A DNA stretch of 34,461 nt from an uncultured Bacteroidia bacterium. Lineage in GTDB: Bacteria > Bacteroidota > Bacteroidia > Bacteroidales > ML635J-15. Positions 1 through 7,732 of the stretch are shown in pieces. The DNA lies in assembly GCA_902790405.1 (NCBI GenBank), contig CADARW010000005.1, forward strand, positions 1-34,461. Reading direction: 5' to 3'. How positions within the stretch are numbered: the stretch's first letter is position 1; each line of letters begins with the position of its first letter. The position numbers were made by a program, and so were the translations under genes. The notes beneath the pieces are model-generated. The model saw only the letters and a program-made list of their open reading frames with translations, made no database searches and was not told the DNA's origin.

Positions 1-381
1 TTCGAAAGTATAGTCGCCGCCTTTTACAAGGAAGTCCGGCTTCAACGTTTTTATAAGGTTCTCGGGTGTGTCTTCTTCGAATATCACAACTGCATCGACA
101 AAGCTGAGGGCTGCAAGCAAAGTCGCACGTTCGTGCTGTCCGTTTACCGGGCGAGTTTCTCCTTTGAGTCGTCTGACCGATGCGTCGGAGTTTAGTCCGA
201 TAACAAGCTTGTCGCCTAGATCTTTGGCTTCGGCTAGGTAACATACGTGTCCGTAGTGCAACACATCGAAGCAGCCATTTGTGAATACCACTTTCTGTCC
301 GCCGGATTTCCATAAGGAAACTAACTCGGCGGCATCTGGCAAACAAACGATCTTCGATTTTATTTGCGACAGGATTGCCAT
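1..381 (-). CDS. rfaE2: D-glycero-beta-D-manno-heptose 1-phosphate adenylyltransferase (3' end cut by the window)
   Basis: My reading of the minus strand from the ATG at 381 gives 127 codons with no stop, so the gene continues past base 1. The visible protein has the nucleotidyltransferase signature [14 protein letters not shown] around residues 34-47, with the HxGH-type (HYGH) ATP-binding motif, then [13 protein letters not shown] and [10 protein letters not shown], and later [11 protein letters not shown]. This is the pattern of the HldE C-terminal domain / RfaE2 family, which transfers AMP from ATP to heptose-1-phosphate in ADP-heptose synthesis for lipopolysaccharide inner core. In Bacteroidota it is commonly a stand-alone protein of about 150-165 aa, so most of it is present. 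The start codon overlaps the panD stop by one base (TAATG), which suggests translational coupling. A related cytidylyltransferase is the only realistic alternative. Confidence 0.88.
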   Translation of the reverse strand, partial: MAILSQIKSKIVCLPDAAELVSLWKSGGQKVVFTNGCFDVLHYGHVCYLAEAKDLGDKLVIGLNSDASVRRLKGETRPVNGQHERATLLAALSFVDAVVIFEEDTPENLIKTLKPDFLVKGGDYTFE

Positions 382-731
382 TAAATAATTTTGTTGGTTC
401 TGGTGTCGGGGAAAACGAAAGACGGCTTGAATTTCTTTGCTTCTTCGAAATCCATCGAGGCGTAGGAAATGATAATGACGATGTCGCCGACTTGAGCCTT
501 GCGTGCTGCTGGGCCGTTGAGACAAATTACTCCAGTACCACGTTTACCCTTAATAACGTAAGTTTCAAGGCGTTCGCCATTGTTTACATTTACAACTTGA
601 ACTTTTTCGTTTTCAATGATGTTTGCAGCGTCCATCAAGTCCTCGTCAATAGTAATGCTTCCAACGTACTGAAGGTTAGCTTCGGTGACGGTGACCTTGT
701 GAATTTTCGATTTTACTACTTCTATGTTCAT
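381..731 (-). CDS. panD: Aspartate 1-decarboxylase (pyruvoyl enzyme)
   Basis: 116 aa, the normal size for PanD. It converts L-aspartate to beta-alanine for pantothenate and coenzyme A synthesis in the cytoplasm. The proenzyme cleaves itself between Gly24 and Ser25 to form the pyruvoyl cofactor, and the motif YVGSITID places that pair at exactly residues 24-25. Lys9 and the later [19 protein letters not shown] segment also fit the family. It lies 41 bp downstream of panC, so the two branches that meet in pantothenate (beta-alanine and its ligation to pantoate) are together. A -7-like box at 757-764 may give it a promoter of its own. It overlaps rfaE2 by one base at the 3' end. Confidence 0.95.
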   Translation of the reverse strand: MNIEVVKSKIHKVTVTEANLQYVGSITIDEDLMDAANIIENEKVQVVNVNNGERLETYVIKGKRGTGVICLNGPAARKAQVGDIVIIISYASMDFEEAKKFKPSFVFPDTRTNKII

Positions 732-756
732 TTCAGATGTCGTAAAAAAACGGGTG

Positions 757-764
757 CAAATTTA
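757..764 (-). promoter_or_regulatory. Possible internal -7 element for panD-rfaE2
   Basis: The minus strand reads TAAATTTG, a perfect match to the Bacteroidota -7 consensus TAnnTTTG, 25 bp before the panD ATG in the panC-panD gap. No good TTTG lies about 19 bp upstream, so it is weaker than the other promoters proposed here. Confidence 0.4.
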
Positions 765-772
765 ATCAAAAC

Positions 773-1624
773 TTATTTAACAATGCAATTAATATTGTCA
801 ATTAATCTGATGTTTCCGCACCAAACGGCAATACAGAGTCTTGTGCCGATATTTTTGTCGAATTTGCTTAAAAGTTCCAGTGTTTCTGAATTGCAGAACG
901 CAGCATATTCCATCTTCATGAATTTTACGCTGTCAATCTTTGATTGCAGTGTGTCGATGAGAACCTGCGGTGTCTGGCTTTCTGGAATTTCAGAGCATGT
1001 TTCGGTTATTATCCTGTAGATTTGCGGTGCAACTTCGAGTTGTTCTGCCGTCAGAAGTTTGTTGCGTGAGCTTTTTGCCAGACCGCTTTCTTCGCGGACA
1101 ATGGGGCAGGGGACTATCGTCAAAGGCAAATTCTTTTGTTTTACCATAAGCTTTATGATTGCAACCTGCTGGAAATCCTTTTCTCCAAAATATGCGAAGT
1201 CTGGTTTTACAAGGTCGAAAAGTCTATACACGATGTCGACTACACCCTGGAAATGACCTGGACGGAATTCGCCTTCGTACTTTCTGTCAAGTCCTAGGAA
1301 GTCCATCTTGCAACCTTCGTAGCCGTTGTAGATGTCGTCGGCGGTGGGCAGGTAAAGGATGTCGCATTTTACGCTTTCGAGCAGTGCTATGTCGGCATCG
1401 GTAGTTATGGGGTAGTTCTTGTAGTCGTTCGGGTCGTTGAATTGACGTGGGTTGACGAACACCGAAACCACTGTGCAGTCGTTTTCAGCTACGCTACGAC
1501 GTATAAGCGATGCGTGTCCCTCGTGCAATGCTCCCATGGTAGGAACAAAACCTAATCTCTTGCCTTTGAGAGAGTTGTCGTTTCTCAAAGCAGTAAGTTC
1601 ATCAACAGTTCTAACTATCTTCAT
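773..1624 (-). CDS. panC: Pantothenate synthetase (pantoate--beta-alanine ligase)
   Basis: 283 aa, normal for PanC. It joins pantoate and beta-alanine with ATP to make pantothenate. The HIGH-like motif is PTMGALHEGH (residues 28-37, His34 and His37), followed by SVFVNPRQF, EGEFRPGHFQGV, the KD pair in YFGEKDFQQ (Lys149, Asp150) and REESGLAKSSRN (177-188). Three positions that are usually well conserved differ: the Thr of NPTQF is Arg60, the Asp of the usual DGLAMSSRN is Ser180, and the Met there is Lys184. The catalytic-type residues are present, so I expect an active enzyme. It precedes panD by 41 bp. The 96-bp gap from the ThrE gene holds a plausible promoter, so panC-panD-rfaE2 may be a separate transcription unit. 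Confidence 0.94.
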   Translation of the reverse strand: MKIVRTVDELTALRNDNSLKGKRLGFVPTMGALHEGHASLIRRSVAENDCTVVSVFVNPRQFNDPNDYKNYPITTDADIALLESVKCDILYLPTADDIYNGYEGCKMDFLGLDRKYEGEFRPGHFQGVVDIVYRLFDLVKPDFAYFGEKDFQQVAIIKLMVKQKNLPLTIVPCPIVREESGLAKSSRNKLLTAEQLEVAPQIYRIITETCSEIPESQTPQVLIDTLQSKIDSVKFMKMEYAAFCNSETLELLSKFDKNIGTRLCIAVWCGNIRLIDNINCIVK

Positions 1625-1644
1625 GACAATGAAATTTGTTGCCG

Positions 1645-1675
1645 CGAAATTATAATTAACATTTTATATAGCAAG
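1645..1675 (-). promoter_or_regulatory. Probable promoter of panC-panD-rfaE2
   Basis: On the minus strand CTTG (1675-1672) is followed after 19 bp by TAATTTCG (1652-1645), one mismatch from each Bacteroidota consensus box (TTTG and TAnnTTTG), with correct spacing. The panC ATG is 20 bp downstream. Confidence 0.55.
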
Positions 1676-1720
1676 GGAAAAAAGAATGTTTTCTAACTAT
1701 AAGAAATCGATGTTTTATAA

Positions 1721-3010
1721 CTATTTCTTTATTCTCCTTCTCAGCATCCTCTTTGCTATTTTCTGTCCGCGCAGTTCGTTTATGATAAGAATGCCGAATG
1801 CAATGGCTACGGTGTTTTTCACTGCCAAGAAACCACTGCTCATTGCTGCTGGAATATGGTTGGCGACAATGTTGTAGGTTGTCCAGAACACACCGGCGCC
1901 AGGCACAAGCGGGAATATTCCGCAGATAAGGAAAACGGCGACTGGACATTTGCGTATAATTGACATCATTATCGATACGAATGTTACAAGTGCTGTCGCT
2001 AGGAAGACTATAATGGGTTGAGAAATAGTCGTATTCCACATCAGCAGAAGATATAGCAGCCAGCCTAGCATTCCGCCTATTCCGCAGTATATGTAGTGTC
2101 GGCGAGGGACTCCGAAAAGTATGGAGAATGCAAGCGTGCCGATGAATGCCGATATAAGCTGTACTGTGAGTCCAGAAGTGTCGGGGTCGGCGGTAAGTTC
2201 CTGCAAAGGTTGTACCTGCCCGTTAATTGCTGCGTCAATCATAAATGCTGCCGCCACGCCGAGCGAAATGCAGAAGAATGCCAGAAGGGCGTCGAGCAGA
2301 CGGGTGACACCTGCGATGTAATCTTCGTTGGCAAGGTCGCGGATACCGTTGGTAAATGGCACTCCGGGGATTAATGGTATTATCGCTCCGATAATCATGT
2401 TGCTGAGGTGAGTGCCAAGTCCAAGCGCATACATTATTATGCACATGCCTGCCGCTAGCAATCCGCCGACAAAGTTGCCCATGATTCTCGACATATATCT
2501 GAATCCTACGAAATACATGAATGTCCATAATAGCGTACCTGTTATGAAAGCCGCTATGCTGTCGAATATTCCGCCTCCGAATATTATGCAGAAGGCAGCG
2601 CTGCCTGCGGCCGAACCCATAATCTGTTCTATTGCAGGCTTAGCTTTCATGTTGCGTATAAGTTTCAGTCGGCGTTCCACTTCGTCGATGTCGCATTTGC
2701 CTTGAACAACATCGCGCGACAACTGGTTTACTTCGACGACCTTTTCAAGGCAGGTGCCAAGTATCGGTATGTATTTGGAGCGGGCGTAGTGTTTTTCTGT
2801 AGCCATGATGCCGTTGCTCAGCACAAAGAAATTTTCGTCTTCCGTGCCGAAATGCGATGCCATTCTGCTCATCGTTTCCTCGACGCTGGATATTTCGGCT
2901 CCGTTTTCAAGCAGGATTGTGCCAGCTTCGTAGGCTGCATCCATCACTCTCTTCTTGTCCGATGCAGATAGGGTTGATCCGCTGTTTTTTATAGCATCAT
3001 TGCTTTCCAT
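1721..3010 (-). CDS. ThrE-family threonine/serine exporter (DUF1212 plus DUF3815 fusion)
   Basis: 429-aa inner-membrane protein. Residues about 15-130 form a soluble N-terminal region with AGTILLENGAEISSVEETM and NGIMATEKHY. Roughly ten hydrophobic segments follow between residues 130 and 415. The family hallmark IPLIPGVPFTNGIRDL is at about 211-226, and the second half repeats it in degenerate form as FPLVPGAGVFWT. This is the ThrE architecture, in which the halves (DUF1212-like and DUF3815-like) are fused. Known members export threonine and serine using the proton gradient, but substrate specificity cannot be read from sequence. It starts 6 bp after the esterase gene, as the last gene of a three-gene unit with that esterase and a PQQ-propeller lipoprotein. 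The grouping does not by itself suggest the exported substrate. Confidence 0.85.
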   Translation of the reverse strand: MESNDAIKNSGSTLSASDKKRVMDAAYEAGTILLENGAEISSVEETMSRMASHFGTEDENFFVLSNGIMATEKHYARSKYIPILGTCLEKVVEVNQLSRDVVQGKCDIDEVERRLKLIRNMKAKPAIEQIMGSAAGSAAFCIIFGGGIFDSIAAFITGTLLWTFMYFVGFRYMSRIMGNFVGGLLAAGMCIIMYALGLGTHLSNMIIGAIIPLIPGVPFTNGIRDLANEDYIAGVTRLLDALLAFFCISLGVAAAFMIDAAINGQVQPLQELTADPDTSGLTVQLISAFIGTLAFSILFGVPRRHYIYCGIGGMLGWLLYLLLMWNTTISQPIIVFLATALVTFVSIMMSIIRKCPVAVFLICGIFPLVPGAGVFWTTYNIVANHIPAAMSSGFLAVKNTVAIAFGILIINELRGQKIAKRMLRRRIKK

Positions 3011-3016
3011 CGTGCT

Positions 3017-3997
3017 TTATTTCAAATATATTTTCTGTCCAATCTGCAGAATGCTGGTTTCGCTGATGTGGTTAATCTGGCAGAGTTTTGCAACTGTTGT
3101 GTGGTACATTCTTGCTACATGGCTCAGAGTATCACCTTTTTTTATCACGTAATAAGTTGCGTTAGGGTCGTCGGGAACATACGAGTAAGCCTGCGGATTG
3201 GGGTCAACTACTTTGAAATGAGTGCTGCTCTTGTCGAGGTTCTTGTATGCAAGTTCCATTGTTGCGTTGTCGATTGGGACATTGCGGTTTACCTGACGGG
3301 CAGAGTCGGCAAGGGAGTGAGAGAACAGCCATTCGTAAGTGTCGGGCAGATAAAACATACGTGCCAGACGGCTGTGGTTTACTCCGCTAAGTCGGTCGAA
3401 AATCAGACGAGATGTGTCGCCACAAGCTATCATCTTGTCAACCACTGCCTGCGATTGGCTAACACCAACGGCCTTGTCGGCAGTGCCGTGCATTATCCAT
3501 AGTGGAACTTCGTTGAGTCCGCAGTAGTTCTTCAGTGTGCCGCCACCGCAGAGAGCCATCGCTGCTGCAACCTTGTCGGGGTAGGTGCCGGCAAAGTCGA
3601 TTGTGCCGTAACCGCCTAGACTCATTCCTAGCACATACAGACGGTTGGTGTCGGTGTGGTATTTTTCTGTTGTCCAGTCGATAATCTTCATTATCTTTTC
3701 TGGTTTCCATGCGTCGCCAGGGTTTTGTGGCGCAACTACCACTGCGTTTATCTTGCGACCCATTAAAAGAGCATCAAGAGGTCCGTATTTGCGCACCATC
3801 GACAGGTTGCGTCCACAGAGGCTTCGTCCGTGGAGGAAAAGCACGGTAGGAGTGGTGTTCGAAACCGAATCGTAGCATTCGGGGATGTATACCCAGAAGT
3901 TGTATGCTCCTTGAACAGAGTCGCGGTTTGCAATTAGCTTCTGCGAGTTCGCGTAGAAGGGGATTATGAGTAATATTGCAATGATTATCTTTTTCAT
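3017..3997 (-). CDS. Secreted alpha/beta-hydrolase (esterase) with C-terminal LysM domain
   Basis: 326 aa with an N-terminal signal peptide (MKKIIIAILLIIPFYANSQ). The hydrolase domain covers about residues 30-230. Its oxyanion-hole region is LFLHGRSLCG, the nucleophile elbow is GMSLGG with Ser126, and HGTAD (Asp174) and NHSRL (His208) complete a likely catalytic triad. It resembles the phospholipase/carboxylesterase or poly-feruloyl esterase-like group; the substrate is unknown. Residues about 282-326 form one LysM module (YYVIKKGDTLSHVARMYHTT), which binds peptidoglycan or related N-acetylglucosamine polymers, so the enzyme is probably periplasmic and cell-wall-associated. Its ATG overlaps the stop of the upstream propeller gene (ATGA), implying translational coupling. 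An esterase joined to LysM is unusual. Confidence 0.82.
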   Translation of the reverse strand: MKKIIIAILLIIPFYANSQKLIANRDSVQGAYNFWVYIPECYDSVSNTTPTVLFLHGRSLCGRNLSMVRKYGPLDALLMGRKINAVVVAPQNPGDAWKPEKIMKIIDWTTEKYHTDTNRLYVLGMSLGGYGTIDFAGTYPDKVAAAMALCGGGTLKNYCGLNEVPLWIMHGTADKAVGVSQSQAVVDKMIACGDTSRLIFDRLSGVNHSRLARMFYLPDTYEWLFSHSLADSARQVNRNVPIDNATMELAYKNLDKSSTHFKVVDPNPQAYSYVPDDPNATYYVIKKGDTLSHVARMYHTTVAKLCQINHISETSILQIGQKIYLK

Positions 3998-5595
3998 CGT
4001 ATTGTAAGTTTATAAATATTAGTACCTCTTGAGCCAATCACTACTTTGTTGCCGATTATTATAGGTGACGATTCAAAATTTATGCCGATAAGTTTTGTCA
4101 CTAAAAATTCACCCGTCTTGCCGTCGATGATGTATGCGTGTCCCACGCAGTCGAATGTCAGAACAAACATTTTACCGTCGTTGTTGGTGATTGCTACTGG
4201 CGACGACCATGCGTAGTGATTAAGTTTTTTCGAATATACGATTTCGCCTGAGGCTTTGCTTATAGCATAGAAGTTTCCTGCTGCTGGCGGATCGTTGGTG
4301 CAGATGTTTGTGAAAATAAGGTCGGAGCAGTCACCTGTGCCGAGGAGCATTGTAGAATACATTCCTCCGTCGAAATGCTTTCCTCCGAGTATCATTTTCT
4401 TGCATTCGATTCTTTGCTCCCAGATGCGTTCGCCTGTGAGGGCATTAAGCTTTACGAGATATGATATTCCTTCGCCACCTTGCCTGTCCATTTCGCAGCC
4501 CGAATAGAGGTAAGGAATGCCGTCTTCGAGTTCGAGTATTGGAGTGGCATCGGTGTCGTCGTGGTTGTCGTAATGCCAAACTGGTTCCAGATTGTTGAGA
4601 TTGATACACAGGATGTTGCCATGATTGTCGGTAGTGTATCCGTAGTTTTTGTACACAGCCATCGACGATTCCATGCCGCCAGCGCTGTCATCCTTTTTGC
4701 TGTAGCGCAAAGTCGAGTGAAGCGATATTTTTCCTTTTTCGCGCGTGTATTTGTAAACTGTCCCATTTTCGCCAATTCTGAAAAGGAAGTCACCGACAAT
4801 AAGCGGAGAAGCGTCGTATGCGCTCCAGTTGCGCCAAGCGTTCGGGTCCTCGGGAAATAGGTGGGAAACTTTGTGCTCGAAAAGGTCGACAACCAATGCT
4901 CCAATCGGTCGTTTTTTCGGAATGCCTTGTCCTATATAATAATTACCGTTGAGGGCAGGGTCAATCATGCCGGTGCCTTTTATTGGATTCATCACATTGA
5001 TTGGCTTGCGCGATGCCTTGCCTGTTTCGTAGTTTATGAAATATAGTTTTCCGCACAACGAACTGACAATTATTTCCTTGCTGCCGAAATTTTCTGTCAG
5101 CGAATCGGATTTCTGACTGAACTCCTGCATCATGCTGTCGTTCCATTCCACATAGAGCGGTTGTCCTGTCCAGCCTGTTCCGCCGCCCCATTGTCCGAAG
5201 CTGGTTTTGACGGTGTCGAATCCTGTTTCGAATGTCCAGTCGATGTCGATATCGGTAGGAACGCTGTCGATGTGGCCGCAGAATGAAGCATTTCGGAGAG
5301 GATTTCCTCTGAATGTGAATATTCCTGGTACATCGGCATATACATCATCGGTGTATAAAAGTTCGCCGGGCGTTAGGCTGTCGAATATAGTGATGCTGTA
5401 TTTCAGTCTTCCTACCGATGGGAACGCGGTGTCGGGGAGAAATTTAGGCTCTGCTGGCGGAACAATGCTGTCGGTTGCGGCGACGACTTCATCCGAGATT
5501 TCGATGCTTTGCGTATTTGCATTACACGAGGTCGCCATGTATGCAACTGAGCAGATTGCTAACCATAATATTGCCAGATATATCGGACGTTTCAT
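3994..5595 (-). CDS. PQQ-like beta-propeller lipoprotein
   Basis: 533 aa. The N-terminus is a lipoprotein signal peptide ending MATSC, with Cys24 as the lipid-modified residue, so it is anchored in the periplasm or on the outer membrane. The rest is a run of repeated beta-strand blades typical of PQQ-like/quinoprotein propellers: SSLCGKLYFINYETGKA, DFLFRIGENGTVYKY, NHGNILCINLNNLEPVWHYD, LVKLNALTGERIWEQ, ISKASGEIVYSKKLN, HAYIIDGKTGEFLVTK. Such proteins act as scaffolds or ligand binders, and a bound PQQ or dehydrogenase activity cannot be inferred. It is the first gene of the minus-strand unit, has a good promoter 31 bp upstream of its ATG, and overlaps the esterase gene by 4 bp. A role in organising the neighbouring cell-wall esterase is inference. 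Confidence 0.82.
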   Translation of the reverse strand: MKRPIYLAILWLAICSVAYMATSCNANTQSIEISDEVVAATDSIVPPAEPKFLPDTAFPSVGRLKYSITIFDSLTPGELLYTDDVYADVPGIFTFRGNPLRNASFCGHIDSVPTDIDIDWTFETGFDTVKTSFGQWGGGTGWTGQPLYVEWNDSMMQEFSQKSDSLTENFGSKEIIVSSLCGKLYFINYETGKASRKPINVMNPIKGTGMIDPALNGNYYIGQGIPKKRPIGALVVDLFEHKVSHLFPEDPNAWRNWSAYDASPLIVGDFLFRIGENGTVYKYTREKGKISLHSTLRYSKKDDSAGGMESSMAVYKNYGYTTDNHGNILCINLNNLEPVWHYDNHDDTDATPILELEDGIPYLYSGCEMDRQGGEGISYLVKLNALTGERIWEQRIECKKMILGGKHFDGGMYSTMLLGTGDCSDLIFTNICTNDPPAAGNFYAISKASGEIVYSKKLNHYAWSSPVAITNNDGKMFVLTFDCVGHAYIIDGKTGEFLVTKLIGINFESSPIIIGNKVVIGSRGTNIYKLTIR

Positions 5596-5625
5596 TAATA
5601 TAATTCAAACTCTTAAAAGCGGCTG

Positions 5626-5656
5626 CAAAATTATATAAATTTGTTGAGATGGCAAG
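5626..5656 (-). promoter_or_regulatory. Promoter of the propeller-esterase-exporter unit
   Basis: The minus strand has CTTG (5656-5653), a 19-bp spacer, then TAATTTTG (5633-5626), a perfect match to TAnnTTTG. Transcription would start near 5619, leaving a leader of about 25 nt before the ATG at 5595. Confidence 0.7.
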
Positions 5657-5722
5657 TCTTATATTTAGGTAGAAATTTTGCTTCTGTACCATGGTTTTCG
5701 TATGTAAATTTTTTTGTAAAAA

Positions 5723-5756
5723 CTTGTAGGCTATAAAAAGTTTTTTATTAACTTTG
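5723..5756 (+). promoter_or_regulatory. Promoter of the glycogen-metabolism genes
   Basis: TAACTTTG at 5749-5756 matches the TAnnTTTG -7 box. CTTG at 5723-5726 is a near match to the -33 box with a slightly long 22-bp spacer. The expected start is near 5763, giving a leader of about 14 nt. It is divergent from the promoter at 5626-5656. Confidence 0.6.
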
Positions 5757-5776
5757 TAGGGTAACTTTTTCGATTT

Positions 5777-7720
5777 ATGGGATATATTAGTTTTGACAAG
5801 AACCAACTGGTAAATCTCGAGTATTCGCTCAAACGCGAACTTATTCGTACCAGCCGAAGCGGAGCCTATGCAAGTTCTACTATAATCAATTGTAACACAA
5901 GAAAATATCATGGTCTGTTCATCTGCCCGATGGAGGACATTGATGGCGATAACCATGTGCTTATTTCGTCGCTCGACCTTTCGGTTGTACAGCACGACGA
6001 GGTGTTCCACCTTGGTGTTCACAAGTACCCCGATGGTGTGTATTTCCCCAAGGGACACAAGTATTTGCGCGATTTCCAGATTGAAACCATCCCGTATTTC
6101 ATTTATCGCGTTGGCGGTGTGCTACTCAAGATGGAACGAATCCTCAGCGACGACGACCGCATTATGCTGAAATACACCTTGCTTGAGGCTCATTCCGATA
6201 CAAAGTTGCGGTTCCAGCCTTTCCTCGCTTTCCGAAATGTGCATAAGCTGAGCAAGGCGAATTTCTTTGTCAATACAAAGTATGTGCCTGTGGATAACGG
6301 TATTAAGTTGAGAATGTACGATTCGTACAAGTACTTGTATATGCAGATGTCGAAGAAGTGTGAGTACGTTCATGTGCCCGACTGGTACTACAACAACGAG
6401 TACATCGAGGAGCAGGAGCGTGGCTACGACTATCGCGAGGATTTGTATGTGCCAGGATATTTCGAAGTGCCGATAAAGAAAGGCGAATCGGTGATTTTTA
6501 CGGCTGCATTGAGCGAAATTTCACCATCAAGCATATCGCGCAAGTTCAATACCGAGCTTGCAAAGCGTTCGCCACGTAACAACTACGAGGAATGTCTGCG
6601 CAGTGCTGCCCAGCAGTTTATCTGCAAGCGCAACGGTAAGACCGAAATCGTGGCCGGCTATCCGTGGTTCGGTCGCTGGGGACGCGATACTTTCATCTCG
6701 TTGCCCGGACTTACGCTTTATGCTGGCAATGCAAAGGCTTGCCGCGAGGTGCTCGACACAATGTCATCGGAAATGAAAAACGGCCTGTTCCCGAATATCG
6801 GTGCGGGCGACGATGCCGCATTGAACTCGGTTGATGCACCGTTGTGGTACTTCTGGGCTTTGCATGAGTATGCAAATGTGCTTCCCGATCGCAAACAGAT
6901 TTGGCAGCTTTACGGCAAAAAGATGAAATCGGTGCTTGATGCTTATCGCAATGGCACAAGCTTCAACATAAAGATGCACGACAATGGTCTGATTTGGCAG
7001 GGAACTCAGGGCAAGGCTCTCACTTGGATGGACGCCGTGGTGAACGGACGTCCTGTAACTCCGCGAATGGGCTTTGCTGTTGAGATAAATGCTCTGTGGT
7101 ACAATGCGATAATGTTCTCGTTGGAACTGGCCTCTGCTTGTGGCGATGCCGAATTCATCGAGAGGTGGAAAGATATTCCCGAAAGGACTAAGAATTCGTT
7201 CCTGCAGATGTTCTGGAATGCCGACCTTGGCTATCTTGCCGATGTTGCAACCTACGAAACTGCCGACTTTTCGGTGCGTCCGAACCAGATTTTCGCTTGC
7301 TCGTTGCCATACACAATGGTTACAACCGATATGGCTGCATCGATACTCGAAAAGGTTCAGTCGAGGTTGCTTACGCCGAAGGGATTGCGTACATTGTCAC
7401 CCGATTCGTCTGATTACAAGGGCGTTTACTTTGGAAATCAGGAACAGCGCGATTCGGCTTACCATCAAGGAACGGTTTGGCCGTGGTTGCTCGGGCATTT
7501 CTGCGAAGGTCTGCTGAAGGTTTACGGAAAGCAGGCATTGCCACAGGTGAAAAAGATTGCTTGGGGCTTCGAGGAAGATATGACAATTGCAGGTATCGGC
7601 AGCATTTCCGAAATTTACGATGGTGACCCGCCATACAATCCGCGTGGTGCAATAGCTCAGGCGTGGAGTGTGGCTGAGGTGCTGAGAATTTTGTCGCTGA
7701 TAAAGAAGTATGACAAGTAA
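5777..7720 (+). CDS. Glycogen debranching enzyme, GH133 (amylo-alpha-1,6-glucosidase type)
   Basis: 647 aa, the usual size for the bacterial/archaeal type that has only the glucosidase half of the eukaryotic enzyme. An N-terminal beta-sandwich domain (about residues 10-255; TRKYHGLFIC is characteristic) is followed by an (alpha/alpha)6 barrel from about 270. The barrel carries GYPWFGRWGRDTF (294-306), GLFPNIG, NSVDAPLWYFWAL, GLIWQGTQGKALTWMDA, RMGFAVEINALWYNA, YHQGTVWPWLLGHF (about 561-574) and EIYDGDPPYNPRGAIAQAWS. These are the conserved blocks of the GDE_C family that surround the active-site acids. It removes alpha-1,6 branches from glycogen in the cytoplasm. It leads a plus-strand cluster with a glycosyltransferase and a GH57 enzyme, a grouping known in Bacteroidota glycogen loci. 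The lipoprotein gene that follows by 12 bp is an apparent insertion. Confidence 0.92.
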   Translation: MGYISFDKNQLVNLEYSLKRELIRTSRSGAYASSTIINCNTRKYHGLFICPMEDIDGDNHVLISSLDLSVVQHDEVFHLGVHKYPDGVYFPKGHKYLRDFQIETIPYFIYRVGGVLLKMERILSDDDRIMLKYTLLEAHSDTKLRFQPFLAFRNVHKLSKANFFVNTKYVPVDNGIKLRMYDSYKYLYMQMSKKCEYVHVPDWYYNNEYIEEQERGYDYREDLYVPGYFEVPIKKGESVIFTAALSEISPSSISRKFNTELAKRSPRNNYEECLRSAAQQFICKRNGKTEIVAGYPWFGRWGRDTFISLPGLTLYAGNAKACREVLDTMSSEMKNGLFPNIGAGDDAALNSVDAPLWYFWALHEYANVLPDRKQIWQLYGKKMKSVLDAYRNGTSFNIKMHDNGLIWQGTQGKALTWMDAVVNGRPVTPRMGFAVEINALWYNAIMFSLELASACGDAEFIERWKDIPERTKNSFLQMFWNADLGYLADVATYETADFSVRPNQIFACSLPYTMVTTDMAASILEKVQSRLLTPKGLRTLSPDSSDYKGVYFGNQEQRDSAYHQGTVWPWLLGHFCEGLLKVYGKQALPQVKKIAWGFEEDMTIAGIGSISEIYDGDPPYNPRGAIAQAWSVAEVLRILSLIKKYDK

Positions 7721-7732
7721 AAAATATTGAAA

